Under the pieces are notes generated by a model, which was not told the DNA's origin, ran no database searches, and saw only the letters and a program-made list of their open reading frames with translations. DNA of 64,000 bases, taken from NCBI RefSeq assembly GCF_024294805.1, contig NZ_JANCLU010000012.1:91708-155707 (forward strand), read 5' to 3'. This document shows positions 28,397 through 37,374 of the stretch, piece after piece (position 1 is the first letter of the stretch; every line of letters begins with the position of its first letter). This DNA comes from Alsobacter ponti. GTDB taxonomy: Bacteria > Pseudomonadota > Alphaproteobacteria > Rhizobiales > Beijerinckiaceae. The position numbers were made by a program, and so were the translations under genes.

Positions 28397-29035
28397 ATGC
28401 GCACGTCCCGCCTCCTGGCCCCCGCCGTCCTCGCCTGCGCCGTCGCGCTGGCGGCCGGGCCGGCGGCCGCCGACAAGATCAAGAACCCCACGGCGGTGTT
28501 CGCCGGGCTCGACAAGATCACCGGCCGCATCATTTCTTTCGACGTCGCCATCGACGAGACGGTCCAGTTCGGGGCGCTGCAGCTGACCCCGCGCGTGTGC
28601 TACACGCGCCCGCCGACCGAGCCGCAGAACACCACGGCCTTCATCGAGGTCGACGAGGTGACGTTCGCCAACGAGTACCGGCGCATCTTCGGAGGCTGGG
28701 TGTTCGCCTCGAGCCCCGGCCTGCACGGCATCGAGCACCCGATCTACGACGTGTGGCTGACGAACTGCAAAGGCGGCACGGTGGTCATCCCCGACCCGGT
28801 CGACCCCAACCGCGTCGCCGAGCCGGCGCAGCCGGACAGCAAGCAGGCCAAGGGCCGGGCCGACGCCGGGCTGCAGCCTCTGCCCGGCGCGGTCAACGTG
28901 CCGGTCGCGCCCGGCGGGCAGATCGGCGTGCAGGCCCCGGCCGGCGTGCCGGTGGCGCCGCGCCAGCCCTCCCAGCGCTTCTTCCCGACGACGCGGCCGG
29001 GAATCGCGCCGATCCAGGAAAATCCGAACCGCTGA
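28397..29035 (+). CDS. DUF2155 exported protein
   Basis: A 212-aa protein beginning with a Sec signal peptide (MRTSRLLAPAVLACAVALAAGPAAADK). The conserved DUF2155 core follows: NPTAVFAGLDKITGRIISFDV, FGALQLTPRVCYTRPPTEPQNTTAFIEVDE and IFGGWVFASSPGLHGIEHPIYDVWLTNC, with two cysteines that may pair. The C-terminal ~75 residues are Pro/Ala/Gln-rich. The family is confined to alphaproteobacteria and nearly always lies next to NDUFA12 or aat, as here. Its function is unknown; an envelope role is likely from the signal peptide. Confidence 0.9.
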   Translation: MRTSRLLAPAVLACAVALAAGPAAADKIKNPTAVFAGLDKITGRIISFDVAIDETVQFGALQLTPRVCYTRPPTEPQNTTAFIEVDEVTFANEYRRIFGGWVFASSPGLHGIEHPIYDVWLTNCKGGTVVIPDPVDPNRVAEPAQPDSKQAKGRADAGLQPLPGAVNVPVAPGGQIGVQAPAGVPVAPRQPSQRFFPTTRPGIAPIQENPNR

Positions 29036-29053
29036 GCGCCGGCGTCGCGCCGG

Positions 29054-29719
29054 TCAGCCCGTCAGGCCTTCCAGCGCCTGCGCGCCGCTGACGCCCATGC
29101 GCGGCCAGGCGAAGAAGTCGCCCTGTTCCCGGGTCGCCGCGTCCAAAAGGCGGCGATACTCGCGCCGCGGCACCTCGACGGCGCCGAAACTGGCCAGATG
29201 CGGGGTGACGAACTGGGTGTCCAGCAGGCGGAAGCCGCCGGCGCGCAGCCGCGCCACGAGATGGACGAGCGCCACCTTCGAGGCGTCGCGCTCGATGTGG
29301 AACATGCTCTCGCCGAAGAACGCGCCGCCCAGCCGGACGCCGTAGAGCCCGCCCACCAGCCGGTCGTTGCGCCACGCCTCGACCGAGTGCGCGTGCCCGG
29401 CGTCGAACAGCGCCCCGTACATGCGGCGGATGCGCGCGTTGATCCAGGTCTGCTCGCGGTCGGGCGCCTCGGCCGCGCACGCCGCGATCACCGCGTCGAA
29501 GCGCGTGTCGATGCGGATCTCGAAAACGTCCTGGCGGACCGTGCGGGCGAGGCGGGAGGGCAGGTGGAAGCCCTCGAGGGGGATGACGCCGCGCAGGCGC
29601 GGCTCCACCCAGTAGAGCGCCGGGTCCTCGGCGCTCTCGGCCATCGGGAAGATGCCGATCTCGTAGGCCCGCAACAGCACGTCGGGCGTGATGTCCATGC
29701 CCTCGTCGTGCTTGCGCAT
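29054..29719 (-). CDS. aat: Leucyl/phenylalanyl-tRNA-protein transferase
   Basis: A 221-aa protein transferring Leu or Phe from tRNA to proteins with N-terminal Arg or Lys, marking them for ClpS/ClpAP. Signatures are [65 protein letters not shown] and [21 protein letters not shown]. It lies 25 bp after accC on the - strand and converges with the DUF2155 gene. Confidence 0.97.
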   Translation of the reverse strand: MRKHDEGMDITPDVLLRAYEIGIFPMAESAEDPALYWVEPRLRGVIPLEGFHLPSRLARTVRQDVFEIRIDTRFDAVIAACAAEAPDREQTWINARIRRMYGALFDAGHAHSVEAWRNDRLVGGLYGVRLGGAFFGESMFHIERDASKVALVHLVARLRAGGFRLLDTQFVTPHLASFGAVEVPRREYRRLLDAATREQGDFFAWPRMGVSGAQALEGLTG

Positions 29720-29744
29720 CGTCGCCTTGCTCCGCCGCTGCGGC

Positions 29745-31109
29745 TCAGGGCTGGAAGGGGTCGTCCATCCCGCCCGTCGAGAGGAACTTCTCGAGCCAGT
29801 GAATATCGTAATCGCCGTTCTGGATGTCCTGGTTCCGCACCAGCGTGCGGAACAGCGGCAGCGTGGTGTCGATGCCGTCGACCACGAACTCGTCGAGCGC
29901 CCGGCGCAGGCGCATCAGGCACTCGTTGCGGTTGCGGCCGTGGACGATCAGCTTGCCGACCAGCGAGTCGTAGTTCGGCGGGATCATGTAGCCCTGGTAC
30001 ACCGCCGAATCGACGCGCACGCCGAGCCCGCCGGGCGGGTGGTAATAGGCGATGCGCCCCGGCGAGGGCCGGAAGGTCGCCGCGTGCTCCGCGTTGATGC
30101 GGCACTCGATAGCGTGGCCGTTGAGCGAGACGTCGTCCTGCCCGAAGGAGATCGGCGCGCCGGCGGCGATGCGGATCTGCTCGTTGACGAGGTCGATGCC
30201 GGTGATCATCTCGGTCACCGGATGCTCCACCTGGATGCGGGTGTTCATCTCGATGAAGTAGAACTCGCCGTTCTCGTAGAGGAACTCGATCGTGCCCGCG
30301 CCGGCGTATTGCAGCTCCTGCATGGCGCGCGCGACGGTGCCGCCGATGCGCGCGCGCATGTCGGCGTTCAGCGCCGGGGAGGGGCCTTCCTCCCACACCT
30401 TCTGGTGGCGGCGCTGGAGCGAGCAGTCGCGCTCGAACAGGTGGACGGCGCCGCCCCGCCCGTCGCCCAGCACCTGCAATTCGATGTGGCGCGGCTGCTC
30501 GAGGTACTTCTCGAGGTAGACGGCGTCGTCGCCGAAGGCGGCCTTGGCCTCGGTGCGGGCGGTCTGAAGCGCGTTGACGAGGTCGGCCTCGGAGCGCGCC
30601 ACCTTCATGCCGCGCCCGCCGCCGCCGGCGGCGGCCTTGACCAGCACCGGGTAGCCGATGTCGGCGGCGACGCGCATCGCCTCGTCGTCGTCGGTGATGC
30701 CGCCGTCCGAGCCCGGGACGCAGGGAATGCCGAGGCGCCGCGCGGTGCGCTTGGCCTCGATCTTGTCGCCCATCAGGCGGATATGCTCGGCCTTGGGGCC
30801 GATGAAGTGGATGTTGTGGCTTTCCAGGATCTCGGCGAAGCGGGCGTTCTCGGAGAGGAAGCCGTAGCCGGGATGCACCGCGTCCGCGCCGGTGATCTCG
30901 CAGGCGGCGAGCAGAGCGGGGATATTGAGGTAGGAGTCGCGCGCGGCCGGCGGGCCGATGCAGACGCTCTCGTCGGCGAGGCGCACGTGCATGGCGTCCG
31001 CGTCGGCGGTCGAATGGACCGCGACAGTGGCGATGCCGAGCTCCTTGGCCGCGCGCAGCACGCGCAGCGCGATCTCGCCGCGGTTCGCGATGAGGATCTT
31101 GTCGAACAT
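29745..31109 (-). CDS. accC: Biotin carboxylase subunit of acetyl-CoA carboxylase
   Basis: A 454-aa ATP-grasp enzyme that carboxylates biotin on AccB, the first step of fatty-acid synthesis. Motifs are [31 protein letters not shown], the glycine-rich [14 protein letters not shown] loop, the catalytic stretch [16 protein letters not shown] and [11 protein letters not shown]. Its ATG shares one base with the accB stop (TAATG). Confidence 0.98.
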   Translation of the reverse strand: MFDKILIANRGEIALRVLRAAKELGIATVAVHSTADADAMHVRLADESVCIGPPAARDSYLNIPALLAACEITGADAVHPGYGFLSENARFAEILESHNIHFIGPKAEHIRLMGDKIEAKRTARRLGIPCVPGSDGGITDDDEAMRVAADIGYPVLVKAAAGGGGRGMKVARSEADLVNALQTARTEAKAAFGDDAVYLEKYLEQPRHIELQVLGDGRGGAVHLFERDCSLQRRHQKVWEEGPSPALNADMRARIGGTVARAMQELQYAGAGTIEFLYENGEFYFIEMNTRIQVEHPVTEMITGIDLVNEQIRIAAGAPISFGQDDVSLNGHAIECRINAEHAATFRPSPGRIAYYHPPGGLGVRVDSAVYQGYMIPPNYDSLVGKLIVHGRNRNECLMRLRRALDEFVVDGIDTTLPLFRTLVRNQDIQNGDYDIHWLEKFLSTGGMDDPFQP

Positions 31110-31579
31110 TATTCGATGACCAGCAGCGGCTCGCCGTACTCCACCGGCTGGCCGTCCTCGACCATGACGGCGGTGACCGTGCCGGCGCGGTGGGCGACGA
31201 TCTCGTTGAAGGTCTTCATCGCCTCGATCAGCAGCACCTTTTCGCCGGCCTTCACGACGGAGCCGACCTCGACGAAGGGCTTGGCCTCCGGCGAGGGGCG
31301 GCGATAGGCGGTGCCGACCATCGGGGAAGTCAGCGCGCCGGGGCCGGCGGCGGCGGCTTCGGCCGCGGTCGGCGCGGGCGCCGTGGCGGCCGGGGCGGCG
31401 ACGCTGTGCACGGCCGGCGCGGAGACGGGGACGTGGATGGCGGGGGCGGCGGAGAGTTGGCGGGCGACGCGGATGCGCAGATCGCCCTTCTGCACCTCGA
31501 TCTCGGAGAGCTCGGTCTCGGCCAGCAGCTTGGCTAGCTCGCGCACGAGCTTGGGGTCGATGGCTTGCTCTTTCGTCAT
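31109..31579 (-). CDS. accB: Biotin carboxyl carrier protein of acetyl-CoA carboxylase
   Basis: A 156-aa protein: an N-terminal helix ([34 protein letters not shown]), an Ala/Pro-rich linker (residues 43-83) and a biotinyl domain with the modified Lys122 in [10 protein letters not shown]. An ATG 11 codons upstream is the alternative start, but [10 protein letters not shown] gives the usual length. The type II 3-dehydroquinase gene aroQ, usually upstream of accB in Hyphomicrobiales, is not here; the 203-bp gap to the DsbA-like gene holds no ORF I can support. Confidence 0.97.
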   Translation of the reverse strand: MTKEQAIDPKLVRELAKLLAETELSEIEVQKGDLRIRVARQLSAAPAIHVPVSAPAVHSVAAPAATAPAPTAAEAAAAGPGALTSPMVGTAYRRPSPEAKPFVEVGSVVKAGEKVLLIEAMKTFNEIVAHRAGTVTAVMVEDGQPVEYGEPLLVIE

Positions 31580-31782
31580 TGTTCTCGTCGTCTTGGCTGG
31601 CTGCCGCTCCATGTCTGAAATGCTCCGGCGGCTGCGGGCCGCGCGGCCCGCGCGCGGGCGGAACGGCGGCCTGGGGATCAAATGGCTTGCAGTCTCTTAG
31701 CCGCTTAGGCGCGCGAGGGGAAGCGCGGCCGTGGCTTCGGCCCGCTTCGTCAACACCTTGCGTGGAGGGGCGGCGTGTCGGC

Positions 31783-32571
31783 TCAGCCGCAATTGGCCTT
31801 GCCGCACTGGCGCATGGAGGCGATGCCGGCGCGCAGCGGGTCGAGGCCGACGGCCCCGAAGATGATGTCCTCGCCCAGGATGAAGGCGGGCGTGCCCTGC
31901 AGGCGCAGGGCGTCGCCGATCCGCATGGCCTCCTCGATGATGCCGCGCGTCTCAACGCTCTCCATGTCCTTGGCGAGCCGGGTCATGTCGGCGCCGGTCT
32001 CCTTGGCCACCGCCATGGCGCGATCTTTGCCGACGCGACCGCGCGATTCCATCAGCTTCTGGTGGAATTCCCAGTACTTGTCGCCCTTGACCTGGTTCTT
32101 CAGCGCGACGGCGACGACCGAGGCCTCGACCGAATCCGGGCCGAGGACGGGGAAGTCGCGGATGACGACCTTGAGCTTCGGGTCGTTCTTGATCAGCTCG
32201 CGCACGTCGGCGAGCGAGCGCTTGCAGTAGGTGCAGTTGTAATCCATGAACTCGACGAGGGTGACGTCGCCCTGCGGATTGCCCAGCACGACGCTGCGCG
32301 CCGGGTTGACCAGCGAGGCCGAGACCTCGCCCAGCGCCTTCTTCGAGGCCTGCTTCTCGGCGTCCTTCTGGCGGCGGTCGAGCTCGACGAGCGCGTCCTG
32401 GATCACCTCGGGGTTCTTGAGCAGGTATTCCTTCACGAGGTCGCCGATGGCGGCCTTCTGCTTGTCGCTGAAGGCGTCCTGGGCGCGCGCCGGCGCGCAG
32501 GCGAGGCCGAGCGCGAGCGACGCCGCGAGGGCGAGGGCGGCGGCCGGCCGCGTGAAGGCGAAACGCGTCAT
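31783..32571 (-). CDS. Periplasmic DsbA-family thiol oxidoreductase
   Basis: A 262-aa protein with a Sec signal peptide (cut near ...APARAQDA) and an extra N-terminal helical region ([29 protein letters not shown]). The DsbA/thioredoxin-like domain has CTYC at 113-116 and the cis-Pro loop QGTPAFILG. It most resembles the ScsC/BcsG-type DsbA proteins of alphaproteobacteria. It should form or isomerise disulfides in the periplasm. Confidence 0.92.
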   Translation of the reverse strand: MTRFAFTRPAAALALAASLALGLACAPARAQDAFSDKQKAAIGDLVKEYLLKNPEVIQDALVELDRRQKDAEKQASKKALGEVSASLVNPARSVVLGNPQGDVTLVEFMDYNCTYCKRSLADVRELIKNDPKLKVVIRDFPVLGPDSVEASVVAVALKNQVKGDKYWEFHQKLMESRGRVGKDRAMAVAKETGADMTRLAKDMESVETRGIIEEAMRIGDALRLQGTPAFILGEDIIFGAVGLDPLRAGIASMRQCGKANCG

Positions 32572-32676
32572 GTCTGTCTCCGTCAGGCGCCTACGAGGTG
32601 GAGCGAAGGCGCGCGCAGGTCAAATCAACTCGGGTTGATGGGGGTATCACCTGATGGTGCGCCCCGCCAGCGCCGT

Positions 32677-34113
32677 TCAACTCGGCTTGCGCGGGCGGTA
32701 GTTCACGATGTCCTCGGCCCGCAGGTAGGAGGGCGAGCCCTTCGGCAGCTTCTCCATGGCGCGGGTGGCCTGGGTGGCGGCGTTCTTGTAATCGCCCGCG
32801 GCGAAATAGGACTGCGCGGCGGCGTATTCGGCCATGCCGATGTCGCCCAGGATGCCGTAGGCGCGCGAGAGATGCCGCCAGCCGTCCGGCCAATCCGATT
32901 CGCGCTGGGCGGCCTGGGAGAGGATGCCCACCGCCTCCTTCACCTCGGCCGGCCGCTCGGTGGCGACCAGCGCCTGGCCGAGCAGGATGCGGATAAGGCC
33001 CGCGGAGGGCGCCAGCGCGACGGCCTTGCGCAGCGCCGGCAGCGCCTGCTGCGCCTGCCCGAACTCGAGCAGGATCTGGCCCTTCAGCTCCCAGAAATAG
33101 GGGTTGTTGGGCTGCTGCGCGATCAGCCCGTCCACCTGCCCGGCGGCCTCGACGAAGCGCTTGGCCTGGTAGGACGCGATGGCGCGGGCGTAGCGGGCCG
33201 GCAGGGAGTTGTCCGAGAGCGGATAGCGCCGCGACACCTCGCCGACGCTGCCGCTGAAGCCGATGAGCTTGGCGCGCATCATGTCGTGGCGGGCCTGCAG
33301 CGACGCCGAATCCTTGGCCTCGAAATAGGGGCTCTGCTTCGCCACGTTCGCGAGGTTGGCGATGCGCTCGGCCGGCATGGGGTGGCTGACGAGATAGGGG
33401 TCGATGCTCTGGGTCTTGAACATCGCGTCCTGGTTGAACCGCTCGAAGGTCGTCAGCAGCCCCTTGGGGGACTGGTGGGTGGCGTTGAGATAGTTGACCG
33501 CCATGCGGTCGGCGGCCTGCTCCTCGCCGCGCTGGTAGGAGAGCAGGCTGCGCATCGCCATGTCGGTGGAGCCCAGCATGATGCCGCTCGCCCCGACGCC
33601 CGCGTTGCCGACCCTGTCGCCCGAGCGCACCGCGCCCGCCATCGCCCCCGCGCCGAGCAGCATGCCCGCGATGGCGACGATCTGCGCCGTGGCGAGCTGG
33701 TCGCGCAGGCGCGCCAGGTGTCCGCCGGCGATATGGCCGGATTCGTGGGCGATGACGCCGATGATCTCGTTCGGCGTCTTGGCGTCGACCAGCGCGCCGG
33801 TGTTGATGAACATCCGCCTTCCGTTGGCGACGAAGGCGTTGAAGCTGCGGTCGCCGACGATGACGATCTCGATGGAGCCCTTGCTCAGCCCGGCCGCGGC
33901 GAAGATCGGGGTGGCGTAGTCGCGCAGCAGCGCCTCGATCTCCGCGTCGCGGATGATGGGCACGTTGCGTCCGGCCTGGGCCGCGGCCGGCGCGGGCGGG
34001 GCGGCCATCGCCACCGCCAGCACGCAGGTGACCGCCGCCCGCGCTGTCCGCGCCGCATCTGGCAGGAGGCGAGCGATGCTGCTAGGGAGACGGTTGAAGA
34101 TCCGGACTGACAT
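32677..34113 (-). CDS. Periplasmic M48 metalloprotease with TPR region (BepA-like)
   Basis: A 478-aa protein with a long basic N-terminus and signal peptide (AAVTCVLAVAMAAPPAPAAAQA). The M48 catalytic core has zinc-binding HESGH at 123-127 within GVIAHESGHIAGGH and a downstream glutamate helix (YQRGEEQAADRMAVNYL). TPR-like repeats follow in the C-terminal ~190 residues (NPYFWELKGQILLEFGQAQQALPALRKAVAL). BepA-type proteases check outer-membrane protein assembly. The gene is divergent from the aminotransferase across a 127-bp promoter gap. Confidence 0.93.
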   Translation of the reverse strand: MSVRIFNRLPSSIARLLPDAARTARAAVTCVLAVAMAAPPAPAAAQAGRNVPIIRDAEIEALLRDYATPIFAAAGLSKGSIEIVIVGDRSFNAFVANGRRMFINTGALVDAKTPNEIIGVIAHESGHIAGGHLARLRDQLATAQIVAIAGMLLGAGAMAGAVRSGDRVGNAGVGASGIMLGSTDMAMRSLLSYQRGEEQAADRMAVNYLNATHQSPKGLLTTFERFNQDAMFKTQSIDPYLVSHPMPAERIANLANVAKQSPYFEAKDSASLQARHDMMRAKLIGFSGSVGEVSRRYPLSDNSLPARYARAIASYQAKRFVEAAGQVDGLIAQQPNNPYFWELKGQILLEFGQAQQALPALRKAVALAPSAGLIRILLGQALVATERPAEVKEAVGILSQAAQRESDWPDGWRHLSRAYGILGDIGMAEYAAAQSYFAAGDYKNAATQATRAMEKLPKGSPSYLRAEDIVNYRPRKPS

Positions 34114-34240
34114 GGCGGCTCGGCGCGTGCGGAAGGTTCGAAAGAGTTAAGAGCCGCGAACAAGCCGGTCAAATCGGGCAAACTCACGGCCGGGTTGCGG
34201 TGTGCCCCGCAATCGCGGCAAGGCCAAGGCGACGAAACGC

Positions 34241-35434
34241 ATGCGTCCCGACATGTCCGCCCCCCGTCTTCTCACCCCCGGCCCGGCCCCGTCGCGCCGC
34301 AGCGATGTCGCGCCCTTCATGGCCATGGACGTGCTGGCCGCCGCCAACGCCCGCGAGCAGGCCGGCGGCGAGGTGGTCCACATGGAAGTGGGCCAGCCCG
34401 GCGCGCCGGCCCCGCGCGCCGTGATCGAGGCCGCGTCGCGGGCGCTCGCGCTGGGGCGCATCGGCTACACCGAGGCGCTGGGCGTGCCCAGCCTGCGCGA
34501 GCGGATCGCGCGCCATTACCGCGACGCCTATGGCGTCGGCGTCCCGGCGGAACGGGTGGTCGTCACCACCGGCTCGTCCGGCGGCTTCATCCTGGGCTTC
34601 CTGGCCATGTTCGACGCGGGGGACCGCGTCGCCATCGCCACGCCCGGCTACCCCGCCTACCGCAACATCCTCAAGGCGTTCGGCGTCGAGCCCGTCGAGA
34701 TCGAGTGCGACGCCGCGTCCGGCTGGGTGCTGACGGCCGCCGCCATCGAGCGCGCCCACGCCGAACGGCCGCTCAAGGGCGTGCTCGCCATGAGCCCGGG
34801 CAATCCGACCGGCACGATGATGAGCCGCGACGCGCTCGCCGCCCTCGGCGCGGCCTGCAAGAGGCTCGGCCTGTGGTTCATCTCGGACGAGATCTATCAT
34901 GGGCTGACCTACGAGCGCCCGGCCGACACGGCGCTCGCCTTCGACGACGAAGCCGTCATCATCAACAGCTTCTCGAAATATTACTGCATGACGGGCTGGC
35001 GCGTCGGCTGGATGGTGGTGCCGGAGCGCCTGGCGCGGCCGATCGAGAGGCTGGCGCAGTCGCTGTTCATTTCCGTGCCGTATCTGTCGCAGGTCGCCGC
35101 CGAAGCCGCCTTCGACGCCACGTCGGAGCTGGAGGCCATCAAGGCCGGCTACGCCGCCAACCGGGCGCTGCTGCTGGACGAACTGCCGCGCATCGGGCTG
35201 GGCGACTTCCTGCCGGTCGACGGGGCGTTCTACGTCTATGTCGACGTCGGCCGCCACACCAACGACTCGATGGCGTTCTGCCGCCGGCTGCTCGACGAGG
35301 CGGGCGTCGCCGCGACGCCGGGGCTCGACTTCGACACCGCGCGCGGCTCGCGCTTCATGCGGCTGTCCTTCGCCGGAAGCGAGGCCGATTGCCGCGACGC
35401 CGTGCGGCGGCTGGGAACGTTCCTGCGCGGGTGA
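34241..35434 (+). CDS. PLP-dependent class I/II aminotransferase
   Basis: A 397-aa fold-type I enzyme. The ATG at 34241 is used because AAGG precedes it; an ATG at 34253 is possible. It has the substrate loop VGQPGAPAP, a PLP-phosphate region TTGSSGGFI, the SPGNPTGT motif, SDEIYHGL with the PLP-ring Asp, and the Schiff-base Lys246 in SFSKYYCMTGWRVGW. It resembles aspartate/aromatic-type aminotransferases; the substrate is not fixed by sequence. This gene commonly flanks the M48 protease in the order. Confidence 0.93.
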   Translation: MRPDMSAPRLLTPGPAPSRRSDVAPFMAMDVLAAANAREQAGGEVVHMEVGQPGAPAPRAVIEAASRALALGRIGYTEALGVPSLRERIARHYRDAYGVGVPAERVVVTTGSSGGFILGFLAMFDAGDRVAIATPGYPAYRNILKAFGVEPVEIECDAASGWVLTAAAIERAHAERPLKGVLAMSPGNPTGTMMSRDALAALGAACKRLGLWFISDEIYHGLTYERPADTALAFDDEAVIINSFSKYYCMTGWRVGWMVVPERLARPIERLAQSLFISVPYLSQVAAEAAFDATSELEAIKAGYAANRALLLDELPRIGLGDFLPVDGAFYVYVDVGRHTNDSMAFCRRLLDEAGVAATPGLDFDTARGSRFMRLSFAGSEADCRDAVRRLGTFLRG

Positions 35435-35440
35435 GGGGGC

Positions 35441-37255
35441 TCACTCCTTCACGAACAGGTCGATTTTCTGGAACGTCCGTACGTCGACCAGCCCGATGTC
35501 GGAGATGCGCAGTTCCGGGATCACCACCAGCGCCATCAGCGAGTGCTGCATATAGGCGTTGTTGAGCGTGCAGCCGCAGGCCCGCATCGCCTCGACCATG
35601 CGGCCGGCCTTGTCTGCGACGATCTCGGCGCGCTCGTCCGACATCAGGCCGGCAATGGGCAACTCGACCAGCGCCAGTTCCTTGCCCCCCGCGATCACGA
35701 CGATGCCGCCGCCTACCTCGGCGAGGCGGTTGGCGGCCTGCGCCATGTCGGCGTGGTTGGTGCCGACCACGATCATGTGGTGGCTGTCGTGGGCGACGGT
35801 GCTCGCCACCGCGCAGTCGACCGAATAGCCGAAGCCGGACACGAACCCGTTGGCCACGCGCCCTTCGCCGCGATGGCGCTCGACGACGGCGATCTGGCAG
35901 ACGTCGGCGGCGCGGTCCATGCCGACCAACCCGTCCGCGCAGGGCAGGGCGCGCGTGAGGGCGCGAGTGGGGGCCTGATTCTCGATCACCCCGATCACAT
36001 TCGCGACGACCTGGTTCGCCCCTTCGGGCGCGGCGATGGCGAAGTCCGCCGGCTGGATGGCGCGACCCAGCTTGACCGTGCCCAGCGCTTCCGGCGGGTA
36101 GGGATAGGCCGGGATGTCGATCGTCAGGCGGCCATGTTCCGCCACCACGATGCCGCGCGCGATCACCGTCTCGACCGGCAGGGACACGAGGTCGGAGGTG
36201 ATCAGCAGGTCGGCGCGCCGGCCCGGCGTGATCGAGCCCAGCTCGCGCTCCAGCCCGAAATGCTGGGCGGTGTTGAGCGTCGCCATCTGGATCGCCGTCA
36301 CCGGCGCGAGCCCCTGCGCGATGGCGTGGCGCACCACCCGGTTCATGTGGCCTTCATGGACGAGCGTGCCGGAATGGCTGTCGTCCGTGCACAGGATGAA
36401 GTTGCGGCTGTCGAGCCCCTGCTCGGTGACGGCCTTGATCTGGGCGGCCACGTCGTACCAGGCCGAGCCGAGGCGCAGCATGGCGCGCATGCCCTGCCGG
36501 ACGCGGGCCACCGCGTCCTCCGCCCGCGTGCCCTCGTGATCGTCGGCCGGGCCGCCGGCGACATAGGCGTGGAACGCGGCCCCGAGGTCCGGCGAGGCGT
36601 AATGCCCGCCCACCGTCTTGCCGGCGCGCTGGGTGGCGGCGATCTCGCCCAGCATCGTCGCGTCGCCGGCCGCCACGCCGGGGAAGTTCATCATCTCGCC
36701 GAGCCCGACGATGTTGGGCCAGGCCATCGCCTCCGCCACCTCGGCGACGCCGAGGCTCGCGCCGGCGTTCTCCAGCCCCGGCGCGCTCGGCACGCAGCTC
36801 GGCATCTGCACGAACATGTTGATCGGCAGGCCGGCGGCCTCGTCGTGCATCAGCCGCACGCCGGGAAGGCCGAGCACGTTGGCGATCTCGTGGGGATCGA
36901 CGAACATCGTCGTGGTGCCGTGCGGGATGACGGCGCGGGCGAACTCCGTCGCCGTCACCATGCCGCTCTCCACGTGCATGTGGCCGTCGCACAGGCCCGG
37001 CACGAGGTAGCGGCCCCGCGCCTCGATCACGACCGTGCGAGGACCGATCGCGTGGGCGGCGGACGGCCCTACATAGGCGATGCGCCCGTCCGCCACCGCG
37101 ACGTCCGTCCCGGGCAGGATCTCGCCGGAATGAACGTTCACCCAGCGCCCGTCGCGCACGACGAGGTCGGCCGGCTCCCGGCCGGCGGCCACGGCCACGA
37201 GGCGCGGCGCGGCCTCGGCCCAGCTCTTCAGCCCCTGCGATCCCGTCCCCGCCAT
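35441..37255 (-). CDS. ade: Adenine deaminase
   Basis: A 604-aa amidohydrolase converting adenine to hypoxanthine and ammonia (purine salvage). Metal-binding and family motifs are GLCDGHMHVESGM, GTTTMFVDPHEIANVLG, GLGEMMNFPGV, GKTVGGHYASP and LCTDDSHSGTLVHEGHMN. The C-terminal adenine-deaminase domain follows (SGFGYSVDCAVASTVAHDSHHMIVVGTN). The ATG at 37255 follows GAGGTG. It converges with the aminotransferase gene 7 bp away. Confidence 0.96.
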   Translation of the reverse strand: MAGTGSQGLKSWAEAAPRLVAVAAGREPADLVVRDGRWVNVHSGEILPGTDVAVADGRIAYVGPSAAHAIGPRTVVIEARGRYLVPGLCDGHMHVESGMVTATEFARAVIPHGTTTMFVDPHEIANVLGLPGVRLMHDEAAGLPINMFVQMPSCVPSAPGLENAGASLGVAEVAEAMAWPNIVGLGEMMNFPGVAAGDATMLGEIAATQRAGKTVGGHYASPDLGAAFHAYVAGGPADDHEGTRAEDAVARVRQGMRAMLRLGSAWYDVAAQIKAVTEQGLDSRNFILCTDDSHSGTLVHEGHMNRVVRHAIAQGLAPVTAIQMATLNTAQHFGLERELGSITPGRRADLLITSDLVSLPVETVIARGIVVAEHGRLTIDIPAYPYPPEALGTVKLGRAIQPADFAIAAPEGANQVVANVIGVIENQAPTRALTRALPCADGLVGMDRAADVCQIAVVERHRGEGRVANGFVSGFGYSVDCAVASTVAHDSHHMIVVGTNHADMAQAANRLAEVGGGIVVIAGGKELALVELPIAGLMSDERAEIVADKAGRMVEAMRACGCTLNNAYMQHSLMALVVIPELRISDIGLVDVRTFQKIDLFVKE

Positions 37256-37374
37256 GCCCGCACCTCGCTCCTGTCCGATTCCCCACGATAAGGTCTTGCC
37301 ATGGTCCTGCAATCGGCGTTCCAGAGAGGGCGGAGCGCGCCGTTGTCGCGCCTCCCGCGTGAAATGAGGCGAGC

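Noticed and set aside
31579-34110. 843-codon + strand frame across DsbA-like and M48 genes
   Set aside because: It spans two recognised genes and their gap in antisense and lacks any domain pattern.
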